This document shows positions 1-8,783 of a DNA stretch of 64,000 bases, piece after piece. Under the pieces are notes generated by a model, which did no database searches, was not told the DNA's origin, and saw only the letters and a list, made by a program, of their open reading frames with translations. Numbering within the stretch: the first letter of the stretch is position 1; each line of letters begins with the position of its first letter. This DNA is from Microbacterium sp. SLBN-146 (GTDB lineage Bacteria; Actinomycetota; Actinomycetes; Actinomycetales; Microbacteriaceae): the NCBI RefSeq assembly GCF_006715145.1, contig NZ_VFMR01000001.1, positions 1,674,001 through 1,738,000 of the forward strand. The letters are read 5' to 3'. A program made the translations under genes and the position numbers.

Positions 1-443
1 GTCACTCCGTCGTCGGCATACGTGCCGATGACGGGATCGGCGCCGCGTGAGGTGCTCACGACGTGGCTGACGAAACCGGGGGCGGACTGCAGGTCGACGT
101 CGAGGGGCACCCCTGGGACGAGACGGGGCTGGCCGTCGACGAGACCGATGACGCCCGTATTGTCGTCGGGTGCCGCGCGCTGGACGACGGCTGCGAGCGC
201 CGCCGTCGCGTCGTCCCACGCGAGCGTCTCGCCGTCGCCCTGTTCGACGAGGTAGCGGGCCGAGGCGAGGTTCGCCTCGAGGAGATCGTCGACCTGGTCG
301 AGGATGCGCTGGCGTTCTTCGACGTAGACGACGAAACCCACGGCGATGAGGCCGAGGGCGGCGACGACCGTGATGACGGCGATGAGGCGCGTGCGGACGG
401 ACACGACGGGAAGTCGTACGCGCGTTCCCCGTCTCCTTTCCAC
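1..443 (-). CDS. Sensor histidine kinase, N-terminal part (runs off the window)
   Basis: The visible part has a basic N-terminus, one hydrophobic transmembrane segment (around LIAVITVVAALGLIAVGF), then an extracytoplasmic region opening with a helix rich in charged residues (EERQRILDQVDDLLEANLAS). This is the usual layout of the sensor half of a two-component histidine kinase; the HAMP and kinase domains would lie beyond the left edge, so the family call is an inference. Two in-frame GTG starts are possible: 443, preceded 6 nt upstream by the -10-like CATACT (leaderless style), or 404, just before VSVRTRL. An SD-like AAAGGAGA lies about 27 nt before 404, too far to serve it, so 443 is preferred. 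It is transcribed divergently from the phosphotransferase-like gene at 534. Confidence 0.6.
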   Translation of the reverse strand, partial: MERRRGTRVRLPVVSVRTRLIAVITVVAALGLIAVGFVVYVEERQRILDQVDDLLEANLASARYLVEQGDGETLAWDDATAALAAVVQRAAPDDNTGVIGLVDGQPRLVPGVPLDVDLQSAPGFVSHVVSTSRGADPVIGTYADDGV

Positions 444-484
444 GATTTCAGTATGGATGTCTGATCGGGCACGAACCGGATTGA

Positions 485-501
485 TAAGAGACATCTCATG
501 G
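485..501. promoter_or_regulatory. Candidate operator, copy 1 of a 17-bp motif
   Basis: The 17-mer TAAGAGACATCTCATGG contains the small palindrome GAGA-CA-TCTC. It lies about 33-49 bp before the start of the 534 gene, in the divergent gap next to the sensor kinase gene. A second copy (14 of 17 identical) sits at 1683-1699. The position suits binding of a response regulator or repressor; this is inference from repetition only. Confidence 0.35.
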
Positions 502-533
502 GTCGGGACGCTCTCCCGTGCTGTGATCGAAGG

Positions 534-1685
534 ATGTACATCGCACCGCCCGAGCGCGCGCTCCTCGTCGACGCGCTCGCGCTCGACCCCGCTTCGGAGA
601 TCACACTCGTGAGTCGCGAGCCGCTCGGTAGCGGGTCGGTGGCAGGCTTCTCCGTCGCGTCCGTCGACGGCTCCCTCACCTACTACGTCGACACGTCGAC
701 GCGTCGAGTGGTGCAGGAGACGGGCCTCCTCGTCGGCACGCCGGAGGAGCCGTCGGTGCGGATCTGGCTGCATCCCTCCGATCCGTACCTCCCCGCTCTC
801 GCCGCCGTCGCGTTCTCGCAGGCGGCCGAGACGCTGCTGGACAGGCTCGGCGTCCGGGCGACCGGGATGCCGCAGATGGTGGCGTACCGGCCGGGTCGGC
901 GCGCTGTCCTGCGCGTCCCTGTCGGAGACACGTTCGCGTGGATCAAGGCGGTCCTGCCGTCCCGGACGTCGGCCATCGTCGACGCGCACCGTGCCCTCGC
1001 GGACGCCGGGGTGCCCGTGCCGGCGCTCCGTGGATGGTCGGACGCGGGCCTCGTCGTGTGGGATCACGCCTTCGGCACCGCCGCGCAGGACGCCGACTGG
1101 ACGGCCGACGGGCTCCTCGACGAGGTCGACGCGCTCCGCGACCGCCTCGCGCGGGCTTCGATCGAGCGTTCCGCCCGTACGGACCTCGTTCGCCGCCTCG
1201 AGTGGTACGCCGACCGACTGGACACCGTCCTCCCCGACGCCTGGCGTCCCGTCGCCGCCGGCATCGCCGCCCGAGCGCGCGCGTCGTGGGGCGAGGAGCC
1301 GGCCGTCACGATCCACGGCGATCTGCACTTCGGGCAGGTGTTCCTCGACGCGGACCTGCGGGTGTCGAGCGTCATCGACGTCGACACGGCGGGTCGCGGC
1401 GAGCCGAGCGACGACACCGCCGCGTTCCTCTCGCACGCCATCGCGAGCGCCCTTTTGACACCTGCGCCCCGCGATCTGCGGCTCTGGGAACTCGCCGATC
1501 GAGCGATTCGCCGATGGGATGCCGCCGGCTCCGGGCTCCGAGCCCGGGCCGCGACACACCTCCTCGGCCACGCGATCGGCGCGTGGGAGCTCGGTGACCG
1601 GGAGCGTGCCGAGCTCCTCCTGCGCGCAGCGGACGACGTCTCGCTCGGTCGCGTCGAGCCTCTCCGGGCAGCCACGGAAACCTAA
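534..1685 (+). CDS. Aminoglycoside phosphotransferase-family (APH fold) protein
   Basis: A 383-residue protein with the APH/choline-kinase catalytic signature HGDLHFGQVF (HGDLH near residues 261-265), followed about 20 residues later by VIDVDTAGRGEPSDD, the metal-binding DxD-type segment. The N-terminal third is less typical and resembles maltokinase-like or trehalose-related APH proteins, so the substrate may be a sugar or small molecule instead of a drug; the sequence does not decide this. The ATG at 534 is preferred over the upstream ATG at 498 because a -10-like TGTGAT lies exactly 6 nt before it (leaderless arrangement). The next gene follows after a 102-bp gap carrying the same 17-bp motif found upstream of this gene. 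Confidence 0.7.
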   Translation: MYIAPPERALLVDALALDPASEITLVSREPLGSGSVAGFSVASVDGSLTYYVDTSTRRVVQETGLLVGTPEEPSVRIWLHPSDPYLPALAAVAFSQAAETLLDRLGVRATGMPQMVAYRPGRRAVLRVPVGDTFAWIKAVLPSRTSAIVDAHRALADAGVPVPALRGWSDAGLVVWDHAFGTAAQDADWTADGLLDEVDALRDRLARASIERSARTDLVRRLEWYADRLDTVLPDAWRPVAAGIAARARASWGEEPAVTIHGDLHFGQVFLDADLRVSSVIDVDTAGRGEPSDDTAAFLSHAIASALLTPAPRDLRLWELADRAIRRWDAAGSGLRARAATHLLGHAIGAWELGDRERAELLLRAADDVSLGRVEPLRAATET

Positions 1686-1699
1686 GAGGCGTCTCACGG
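1683..1699. promoter_or_regulatory. Candidate operator, copy 2 of the 17-bp motif
   Basis: TAAGAGGCGTCTCACGG matches the site at 485-501 in 14 of 17 positions and overlaps the TAA stop of the phosphotransferase-like gene. It lies upstream of the proline-rich protein gene at 1788, suggesting shared control of the two genes by one regulator. Confidence 0.35.
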
Positions 1700-1787
1700 A
1701 CTCCTTCGATACGGCTTACCGCTCGCCGTGACACTGGAAGAGTCCCGGCGGGGTCCGACCCCCCGTCGGAGTCGGAAGGAGAAGGAA

Positions 1788-2219
1788 ATGCCTGAGAAGA
1801 AGAAGTGGATCACGTACGGTGTCGCGGGTGCCCTGGGTCTCACGCTCGTCGGCGGCGCCGCAGCGGCGACCGCGGCGAACATGGACCTGCGCACGGGTGA
1901 CGGCGCCGTCGTTCCCGGTGGGGCCGTCGTCGGCTCGAAGGGGTCGGTGCTCGACAGTGGCACCGTCCAGATGCGGGCAACGGACACGTCGGCATCCGTC
2001 ATGTCGTCGCCCTCCCCGTCGCCGTCGCCGGCTTCCCCGGTGACGCCGGCATCCCCCGCATCGCCCGTCTCGGCGGTGAGCGCCCCCACGCCGGTCCCCC
2101 CTGCACCGGCACCCCCCGCACCGGCGCCCGCGCCGCCGGCACCTGCGCCGGTCGACTCGCCGGCATCCCCGCCGTCGGCACCCTCGGCCGGATCGGTCGC
2201 GTCTGCCGGCAGCAACTGA
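1788..2219 (+). CDS. Small exported or membrane-anchored proline-rich protein
   Basis: A 143-residue protein with a lysine-rich start (MPEKKKW), one hydrophobic segment (YGVAGALGLTLVGGAAAATA) acting as a signal peptide or anchor, then an extracytoplasmic part that becomes a low-complexity Pro/Ala/Ser tail (repeated SPSPSP, PAPAPP, SPASP units) from about residue 70. Such tails usually span the cell wall or serve as linkers. No catalytic motif is visible and I do not recognise a family. The start is set by the strong SD GGAGAAGG. A perfect-stem terminator follows at once. The upstream 17-bp motif shared with the preceding gene suggests co-regulation, perhaps by the neighbouring two-component system. 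Confidence 0.7.
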   Translation: MPEKKKWITYGVAGALGLTLVGGAAAATAANMDLRTGDGAVVPGGAVVGSKGSVLDSGTVQMRATDTSASVMSSPSPSPSPASPVTPASPASPVSAVSAPTPVPPAPAPPAPAPAPPAPAPVDSPASPPSAPSAGSVASAGSN

Positions 2220-2230
2220 GCAGGTCCCTT

Positions 2231-2274
2231 CGGAGGGGCGGCGTCTTCACGCCGCCCCTCCGTGGTGTCTTTTC
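2231..2274 (+). terminator. Rho-independent-type terminator after the proline-rich protein gene
   Basis: A perfect 13-bp stem (2231-2243 pairs with 2250-2262) closes a 6-nt loop and is followed by TGGTGTCTTTT. It begins 12 nt after the stop codon at 2219. Confidence 0.8.
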
Positions 2275-2353
2275 TCCGGCGCGTGCCGCTATCGCCCGGA
2301 GTCGTGTCCGGGCAGGATGTGAGTGCGGCCCCGCCGCACGAAGTGGAGGACAC

Positions 2354-2932
2354 ATGCAATCCGTCCTGCTGGACACTCCCGCCGGCATCACCGCGCGGCT
2401 CGGCTGGGATCCGAAGATCGCCGAGCACGACCGCAAGCGTCTCCTCGCGAAGGAGATCATCGCCGAGCGACTGGGTATCGAGGAGAAGGCCGTGCGCGTG
2501 GAGCGCGAGTCTCCGGGGACGTTCGGTTTCCACACGCAGCTCATCGCCGAGGTCGCGGGCGCGGAGGTGCCGCTCTCGGTGAGGAACGCGAACTTCCGCG
2601 CCGCGACCGTCGTGGCCGTCGCCGATCCCGCCGTCCCGATCGGGCTCGACCTGCGTGACGCGCACCCCGACGATGCGGAACTGCGCGTCATGAAGCGGCA
2701 CTCGCACCTGTTCGACGAAGACGATCTCGGCGTACTCCTCGCTCACTGGACGCGTGTGCAGGCGGTCCGCGACGCCGACGGCCGCGGGACGAGGGTCGCC
2801 GCCGACCACGTGCGGCTCGACTCCGCCCGCACGAAGGGGTGGATCCCCGACCGCCGCGTCTTCTATCAGCTGTCGGACCTGTCCCGCGACGGCTGGATCA
2901 TCACGCTCGCCTACGGAGCCCACCCCGCCTGA
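2354..2932 (+). CDS. 4'-phosphopantetheinyl transferase-like protein, catalytic residues degenerate
   Basis: The 192-residue product has the layout of the Sfp/AcpS superfamily: a segment VPIGLDLRD at the place of the GIDIE metal-binding motif, and later FDEDDL...WTRVQAVRDADGRG in place of the F..E...W..KEA..K..G block. However, the glutamate of GIDIE is Arg, and the Lys-Glu of WxxKEA are Val-Gln, so the metal-binding and catalytic residues I would expect are missing apart from the first Asp. It may be an inactive or repurposed family member, possibly a regulator or chaperone of carrier proteins. It stands alone between two terminator-like hairpins, and no carrier protein or polyketide/NRPS gene is nearby. 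Confidence 0.55.
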   Translation: MQSVLLDTPAGITARLGWDPKIAEHDRKRLLAKEIIAERLGIEEKAVRVERESPGTFGFHTQLIAEVAGAEVPLSVRNANFRAATVVAVADPAVPIGLDLRDAHPDDAELRVMKRHSHLFDEDDLGVLLAHWTRVQAVRDADGRGTRVAADHVRLDSARTKGWIPDRRVFYQLSDLSRDGWIITLAYGAHPA

Positions 2933-2957
2933 TCCCTCGGCTTCCCATCGCAGAACT

Positions 2958-3020
2958 GAGGGGATCCGCGATTCTGAGGAGGTTTGCGGCATCCGGGTCC
3001 TCAGGTTCGCGGATCTCCTC
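2958..3020. terminator. 63-bp imperfect palindrome between convergent genes
   Basis: Two 23-bp arms (2958-2980 and 2998-3020) are inverted copies with 20 of 23 positions paired, around a 17-bp loop. It lies between the convergent ends of the PPTase-like gene and nadE and could act as a bidirectional terminator. It is not the same family as the 57-bp elements. Confidence 0.5.
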
Positions 3021-3043
3021 GCGAACGCGCGGATGCCGCGGGG

Positions 3044-5089
3044 TCAGGCCTGCGGAAGGGCGGCGTCGAGCTCCGCGAGCCACGCGCGGGCGTTGCCGTC
3101 CGAGGGGGCGCGCCAGTCGCCCCGCGGCGAGAGAGAGCCCGCGGGGGAGACCTTCGGTCCGTTGGGGATGGCGGACCGCTTGAACTGCGCGAACGCGAAG
3201 AAGCGCTGGAGGAAGACGCGGAGCCACTTCGCGACGGTCTCGAGGTCGTAGGCGAAGCGGTCGCTCTCGGGGAAGCCGGGGGGCCAGGCTCCGGCATCCG
3301 GATCCGCCCATGCCCGCGAGGCGAGGAAAGCGATCTTCGAGGGCGCGAAGCCGTAGCGGAGCACGTGGAAGAGGGCGAAGTCGTGGAGGGCGTAGGGCCC
3401 GATGCGGTCCTGTGTCGACTGGATGCGGCCGTCCTCGCCCGCCGGCACGAGCTCGGGGGAGATCTCGGTGTCGAGCACCGACTGCAGAACGACGGCCTCG
3501 GCATCGTCGACGCCCTCGCCCGCCGCGATGACCCAGCGGATGAGGTGCTGGATGAGGGTCTTGGGCACGCCGGTGTTGACGGCGTAGTGGCTCATCTGGT
3601 CGCCGACGCCGTAGGTCGCCCAGCCGAGCGCGAGTTCGGACAGGTCGGACGTGCCGATGACGATTCCGCCGCGCTGATTGGCGAGGCGGAAGAGCAGGTC
3701 GGTGCGCACACCGGCCTGCACGTTCTCGAACGTGACGTCGTAGACCGGCTCGCCGTCGGCGAAGGGGTGGCCGATGCCCTTCAGGATCTCCGTCGCGGTG
3801 GGGCGGATGTCGATCGTCTCGATCGACGCTCCGACCGCCTCGGCGAGGGCGATGGCATTGGACTTCGTGTGGTCGCTCGTGGCGAAGCCGGGCATCGTGT
3901 AGGCGAGGATGTCGCTCCGCGGTCGCCCGAGCCGGTCCATCGCCCGCGCGACGACGAGAAGCGCGTGCGTGGAGTCGAGTCCGCCCGAGACGCCGATGAC
4001 GGGCTTCGGGTTGCCGATCGCCCGTAGACGCTGCTCGAGCCCGGAGACCTGGATGTTGAAGGCCTCGTAGCAGTCCTGAGCGAGGCGGGACGGGTCGTCG
4101 GGGACGAAGGGGAAGCGATCGAGCGATCGCCGCAGCCCGATGTCGCGCGGCGTCGGGTCGAGCTGGAAGTGCACCGTGCGCATGCGGGGATCCGTCGTGC
4201 GCCGGTTGTCGTCGAAGGTGCCCTGGCGAAGACGGTCCTGTCGCAGCCGGTCGAGGTCGACGTCGGCGACGGAGCGTCGGGGTCCGTCGGGGAAGCGCTC
4301 ACTCTCGGCGAGCAGCATCCCGCCTTCGTAGATCATCGTCTGGCCGTCCCACGAGACGTCGTTCGTCGACTCGCCCGTACCTGCCGCCGCATAGACGTAG
4401 GCGGCGAGGCAGCGCAGCGACTGCGACTGCACGAGCGTCTTGCGGTCGTCCGCGCGGGCGATCGTGATGGGACTCCCGCTGAGGTTGACGAGCACCGTCG
4501 CTCCCGCGAGGGCCGCCGACGACGAGGGGGGGATCGGCACCCAGACGTCTTCGCACACCTCCGCGTGGAGGACGAGGCCCGGAACGTCGAGCGCTTCGAA
4601 GAGCAGATCGGGGCCGAACGGCGCCTCGAAAGCTCCGATCCGGATGTCCGCGCCGGCCTGGTCGTCGCCGGGGGCGTACCAGCGACGCTCGTAGAACTCG
4701 CGGTAGGTGGGGAGGTACGACTTCGGCGCGACGCCGAGGATCTCTCCGCGGTGGATCACGACGGCGCAGTTGTAGAGGCGCGAGCCCTGCCGGAGCGGTG
4801 CCCCCACGACGAGGACGGGCATGAGGTCGACGGATGCCGCGACGAGCTGCTCGATCGCGGCGACGACGGCCTCGAGCACGACGTCCTGCATCACGAGGTC
4901 CTCGATCGCGTATCCCGTGAGGCACAGCTCGGGGAAGACGGCGACCGCTGTGCCGTCCTCATCGCATGCGCGTGCCGCGTCGAGGACCGCCGCGGCGTTG
5001 GTCTTCGGGTCGGCGATCGCAACGGGGATCGTGCACGCGGCGATTCGTGCGAAGCCGTGCCGGTACACGCTCTCGAACGGAAGGCTCAT
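3044..5089 (-). CDS. nadE: Glutamine-dependent NAD+ synthetase
   Basis: The 681-residue product has the two-domain layout of glutaminase-type NadE and its normal length (about 680 in mycobacteria). The N-terminal nitrilase-fold glutaminase carries VFPELCLTGY (catalytic Glu near 54) and HAEVCEDVW (nucleophile Cys near 177). The C-terminal synthetase has the PP-loop GVSGGLDSTHALL near residues 365-375. It makes NAD+ from deamido-NAD+, ATP and glutamine in the cytoplasm. The frame stays open far upstream, but the ATG at 5089 matches the family N-terminus (MSLPFESVYRHGFARIA) and is preceded 6 nt upstream by a -10-like CAGACT, so the mRNA may be leaderless. It is divergent from the nuclease-helicase gene. 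Confidence 0.93.
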   Translation of the reverse strand: MSLPFESVYRHGFARIAACTIPVAIADPKTNAAAVLDAARACDEDGTAVAVFPELCLTGYAIEDLVMQDVVLEAVVAAIEQLVAASVDLMPVLVVGAPLRQGSRLYNCAVVIHRGEILGVAPKSYLPTYREFYERRWYAPGDDQAGADIRIGAFEAPFGPDLLFEALDVPGLVLHAEVCEDVWVPIPPSSSAALAGATVLVNLSGSPITIARADDRKTLVQSQSLRCLAAYVYAAAGTGESTNDVSWDGQTMIYEGGMLLAESERFPDGPRRSVADVDLDRLRQDRLRQGTFDDNRRTTDPRMRTVHFQLDPTPRDIGLRRSLDRFPFVPDDPSRLAQDCYEAFNIQVSGLEQRLRAIGNPKPVIGVSGGLDSTHALLVVARAMDRLGRPRSDILAYTMPGFATSDHTKSNAIALAEAVGASIETIDIRPTATEILKGIGHPFADGEPVYDVTFENVQAGVRTDLLFRLANQRGGIVIGTSDLSELALGWATYGVGDQMSHYAVNTGVPKTLIQHLIRWVIAAGEGVDDAEAVVLQSVLDTEISPELVPAGEDGRIQSTQDRIGPYALHDFALFHVLRYGFAPSKIAFLASRAWADPDAGAWPPGFPESDRFAYDLETVAKWLRVFLQRFFAFAQFKRSAIPNGPKVSPAGSLSPRGDWRAPSDGNARAWLAELDAALPQA

Positions 5090-5164
5090 GACCCCAGTCT
5101 GGCACTCACGCGCGCGGATCCGGCTGTCCGAACCCCCGGCTAGGGTCGGGGGGAAAGGGGAGGC

Positions 5165-8100
5165 ATGCGCTACATCGAAAGTGAAGGCCGGATCGTCTGG
5201 AGTGCGAGCGACCTGAAGGCCGCGGCCGAATGCGAGTTCGCGTGGATGCGGGCTGTCGACGCCAAGCTCGGCCGTGTCCCCGCCGTCGAGGAGCCCGTCG
5301 ATGAGACGCTGGCCCGCGCCGGGCGTCTCGGGATCGTCCATGAGCAGCGCGTCCTCGCCGACTACGTCGCGCGGTTCGGTGCGGCATCCGTCACCGTCAT
5401 CCCCGAGACGGCGTCGCGCGACGTCGAGGCGCTCGCGGCCGCCGTCGCAGCGACGAACGCGGCTCTCGCCTCCGACGCGCAGGTGATCTACCAGGCGGCG
5501 TTCGCGACGTCCGACTTCGTGGGGTTCGCCGACTTCCTCGTGCGCGACGAACGCGGCAGGTGGATCGTGCAAGACACGAAGCTCGCCCGAAGGGCCCGCG
5601 TCACGGCGCTCATGCAGCTCGCGGCATATGTCGATCAGCTCGACCGGTTGGGAGTTCCCCGCGCCGACCGTGTGGAACTCCTCCTGGGTGACGGCACGAC
5701 CTCGGTCCATGCGGTCGACGACCTCATGCCCGTCTTCGGGCTGCGGCGCGAGCGGCTCGCGGCCCTCGTCGCCGATCGGCGGCTCGACCTCGGTGCGGGC
5801 GGCGCGCCGCTCGCGTGGGGCGACGATCGCGGCCAGCTCGCGGTCGTCGCGTGCGGCCGGTGTGCGACGTGTGACGCCGAGGTCACGGCCGCCCGGGATC
5901 TGCTGCTCGTTGCGGGCATCCGGCCCGTCCAGCGGCAGCGCCTCCGCGATGCGGGGGTCACGACGATCGACGACCTGGCCCGGCTCGACGAGCCCCCGGC
6001 GCGGATGAGCGTCGAGGTGTTCCGGATGCTCCGCACGCAGGCCCGACTGCAGCTCGAGAGTCCTGCGGGCGGTGTCGCCGTGGCATCCGAACAGGCGAGC
6101 GACGCTCCCGTCGCGATCCCGACGTTCGAGGTCGTGCAGGCGCAGGCGCTCGCGGCGCTTCCGCGCCCCGACAACGCCGACATGTTCTTCGACTTCGAGG
6201 GTGACCCGCTGTACACGGAAGACGGCGTGCACCCCGATGCCGTCAAGAACTGGGGCATCGACTACCTCTTCGGGTGGGTCGATGACCGCGAACAGTACTC
6301 GGCGCTCTGGGCGCATTCCTTCGCCGACGAGAAGCGGGCGTTCGAGACGTTCATCGATGTCGTGACGCTCAGACTCGCGCAGAGCCCCGGCATGCACATC
6401 TACCACTACGCACCCTACGAGCCGACGCACCTGCTCGCGATGGCGGCGCGATACGGCGTGCGCGAGGCCGATGTCGACCGGCTCCTGCGCGACGCGGTCT
6501 TCGTCGACCTCTATCCCATCGTGCGGCGTGCCCTGCGGGTCGGGTCGAGGTCGTACTCGATCAAGAAGCTCGAGCCGCTCTACATGGGCGCCGACGTGCG
6601 CACGAGCGACGTGCAGAAGGGCGACGACTCGATCGTCAGGTACGTCGAGGCACGGGCGCTCGCCGAAGACGACCCCGATGCGAGCGCCGCGATCCTCGCA
6701 GACCTCGCCGACTACAACCGCTACGACTGCGTGTCGACGAGGCGCCTGCGCAATTGGCTCGTCGATCGGGCACGCGAAGCAGGACTCCGCCCCACGCCGA
6801 ATCCTGATCCCGACGAGAACACCTACGAGCCGTCGCCGCGCGCCGGGATGCTTGCCCGTCTTGCGGGCGATCACGAGGCGGAGTCGGCTGCCGCGCTCGC
6901 CCTGCAGTTGGGGGCCGCGGCGATCGACTACTACCCGCGCGAGGCGAAGTCCTTCTGGGCGACCCACTTCCTCCGGCTCCGCGAACCCGTCTCCCTCTGG
7001 CAGGAGACCCGCGACGTCCTGGTCGTCGATCCCGATCTGTCGCGCGCCACCGACGACTGGCACTTCGCCGAGAGTGGTCGAGGAGGGGAGCGCCGCACGA
7101 TCGAGCTGCGCGGCGAACTCGCTCCGGGAACGAGGATGAGCGTCGGCACCCAGCCATTCGCGCTCTACGAGGTGCCGGCGCCCTATCCGTTCGAGGCGAA
7201 GCCGCGGTGGATCCATGCGGCGCGACCCGTGACGGTCGTCGAGGTGCTCGACGACGGCGTCGTGGTGGAGGAGACCGCGGTCGACGGAGTGACGTGGAGC
7301 GACCTCCCGCTCGCGGTGACTCCCGCTCCGCCGCCCCACGCGGGCAAACAGCAAGCGGCGATCGACGAATGGGCCGACGCCGTCATCGCGGCGGCACCCG
7401 GGCTTCCCGGCGACGCCGCGACGGATCTCCTCGCGCGTCGACCGCCTGCGACGAAGAGCGGCGCTCTGCCGGCATCGCGGGGTGATGACGTCGATGCGAT
7501 CGTCCGCGGCATCCTCGACCTGGACCACAGTTTCCTCGCCGTGCAGGGTCCTCCCGGCACGGGCAAGACCTACGTCGGCTCGCACGTGATCGCGCGGCTC
7601 GTCCGCGAACGCGGCTACCGCATCGGCGTCGTCGCGCAGTCTCACGCGGTGGTCGAGCACATGCTCGATCGGATCGTCGCGGCGGGTGTTCCTCCGCAGC
7701 AGGTCGCGAAGGCGCCGAAGTCGACGGCGTCGGATGCCGCACCCCCATCGTTCACCGTCATCCCGAAGAACGGCGTCGCGGCGTTCGCCGCCGAGCATCC
7801 CGAGGGCTTCGTCGTGGGCGGAACGGCGTGGGACTTCGCGCACGACGGCCGCATCCCGCGCGGGAGCGTCGACCTTCTCGTCATCGACGAAGCGGGACAG
7901 TTCTCGCTCGCCTCGACGATCGCCGTCTCGCTGGCATCACCGCGGCTCCTCCTCCTCGGTGATCCGCAGCAGCTTCCGCAGGTGAGTCAGGGAACGCATC
8001 CCGCTCCCGTCGACACGTCCGCCCTCGGGTGGATCATGGACGGCGCCGACGTCATCGCGCCCGAGTTCGGCTACTTCCTCGGCCGCACACGCCGGATGCG

Positions 8101-8728
8101 TCCCGAGGTGGCGGCACCCGTCTCGGTGCTGTCGTACGGGGGTGAACTCGCGGCGCATCCCGCGACCCACCTCCGCGCGCTCGAGGGTGTCGCACCCGGA
8201 GTGATCCCTCTGCCGGTCCGCCACCGCGGGAACGCGACGCAGTCGCCCGAAGAGGCCGCGGTCGTCGTCGAGCTCGTGCGGGATCTCCTCGGCCGCACGT
8301 GGCGCGACATCCGCTTCGGCGACGGAGATGACGCGACGACGTGCGATCCGCGTCCGCTGGAGCAGCGCGACATCATCGTCGTGACGCCCTACAACGCCCA
8401 GCAGGTCGAGGTCGAAGAGGCGCTCGCTGCGGCGGGATACGCCGACGTGCCGGTGGGGACGGTCGATCGCTTCCAGGGCCAAGAGGCCGCCGTCGCGATC
8501 GTGTCGCTCGCGGCCTCCTCGGGGCGCGACGCGCCGCGCGGACTCGAGTTCCTCCTGCTGCGCAACCGTCTCAACGTCGCGCTGTCGCGTGCGATGCACA
8601 CGGCCTACCTCGTGCATTCCCCCGAGCTGCTCGACGACCTTCCCCACACGCCCGAGGGCGTTGCGCGGCTCAGCGGCTTCGCGCGGCTCGTCGGACGCGA
8701 CACGTCGGCCCGCCCCTCGGGGGTTTGA
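5165..8728 (+). CDS. TM0106-type RecB-like nuclease fused to a DNA2/NAM7-type helicase
   Basis: An 1187-residue multidomain protein. Residues about 100-155 hold a PD-(D/E)XK nuclease core (WIVQDTKLARR ... QLAAY). A CGRCATC cysteine cluster near 237 could bind metal. From about 340 a second nuclease-like region begins with FFDFEGDPLYTEDG (RNase H/DnaQ-like) and ends near ADYNRYDC. The C-terminal half is a superfamily-1 helicase: Walker A GPPGTGKT near 794, Walker B VIDEAG near 905, then LLGDPQQLPQ, VTPYNAQQV, GTVDRFQGQEA and LNVALSRA. The family is presumed to act in DNA or RNA processing; its role is not established. A TAGGGT -10 at 5141-5146 and the SD GGGGAGG give an 18-nt leader. It stands alone, with no CRISPR or defence genes beside it. 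Confidence 0.85.
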   Translation: MRYIESEGRIVWSASDLKAAAECEFAWMRAVDAKLGRVPAVEEPVDETLARAGRLGIVHEQRVLADYVARFGAASVTVIPETASRDVEALAAAVAATNAALASDAQVIYQAAFATSDFVGFADFLVRDERGRWIVQDTKLARRARVTALMQLAAYVDQLDRLGVPRADRVELLLGDGTTSVHAVDDLMPVFGLRRERLAALVADRRLDLGAGGAPLAWGDDRGQLAVVACGRCATCDAEVTAARDLLLVAGIRPVQRQRLRDAGVTTIDDLARLDEPPARMSVEVFRMLRTQARLQLESPAGGVAVASEQASDAPVAIPTFEVVQAQALAALPRPDNADMFFDFEGDPLYTEDGVHPDAVKNWGIDYLFGWVDDREQYSALWAHSFADEKRAFETFIDVVTLRLAQSPGMHIYHYAPYEPTHLLAMAARYGVREADVDRLLRDAVFVDLYPIVRRALRVGSRSYSIKKLEPLYMGADVRTSDVQKGDDSIVRYVEARALAEDDPDASAAILADLADYNRYDCVSTRRLRNWLVDRAREAGLRPTPNPDPDENTYEPSPRAGMLARLAGDHEAESAAALALQLGAAAIDYYPREAKSFWATHFLRLREPVSLWQETRDVLVVDPDLSRATDDWHFAESGRGGERRTIELRGELAPGTRMSVGTQPFALYEVPAPYPFEAKPRWIHAARPVTVVEVLDDGVVVEETAVDGVTWSDLPLAVTPAPPPHAGKQQAAIDEWADAVIAAAPGLPGDAATDLLARRPPATKSGALPASRGDDVDAIVRGILDLDHSFLAVQGPPGTGKTYVGSHVIARLVRERGYRIGVVAQSHAVVEHMLDRIVAAGVPPQQVAKAPKSTASDAAPPSFTVIPKNGVAAFAAEHPEGFVVGGTAWDFAHDGRIPRGSVDLLVIDEAGQFSLASTIAVSLASPRLLLLGDPQQLPQVSQGTHPAPVDTSALGWIMDGADVIAPEFGYFLGRTRRMRPEVAAPVSVLSYGGELAAHPATHLRALEGVAPGVIPLPVRHRGNATQSPEEAAVVVELVRDLLGRTWRDIRFGDGDDATTCDPRPLEQRDIIVVTPYNAQQVEVEEALAAAGYADVPVGTVDRFQGQEAAVAIVSLAASSGRDAPRGLEFLLLRNRLNVALSRAMHTAYLVHSPELLDDLPHTPEGVARLSGFARLVGRDTSARPSGV

Positions 8729-8783
8729 GCACGGGGGCGCCCGCCATCGGCGACGCCGATCCGGCACGTTTCGGCAGGTCGCA

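Noticed and set aside
5090..7843. Upstream extension of nadE to a 1599-residue protein
   Set aside because: The extra part is antisense to the nuclease-helicase gene and non-protein-like; the NadE family N-terminus begins at 5089.
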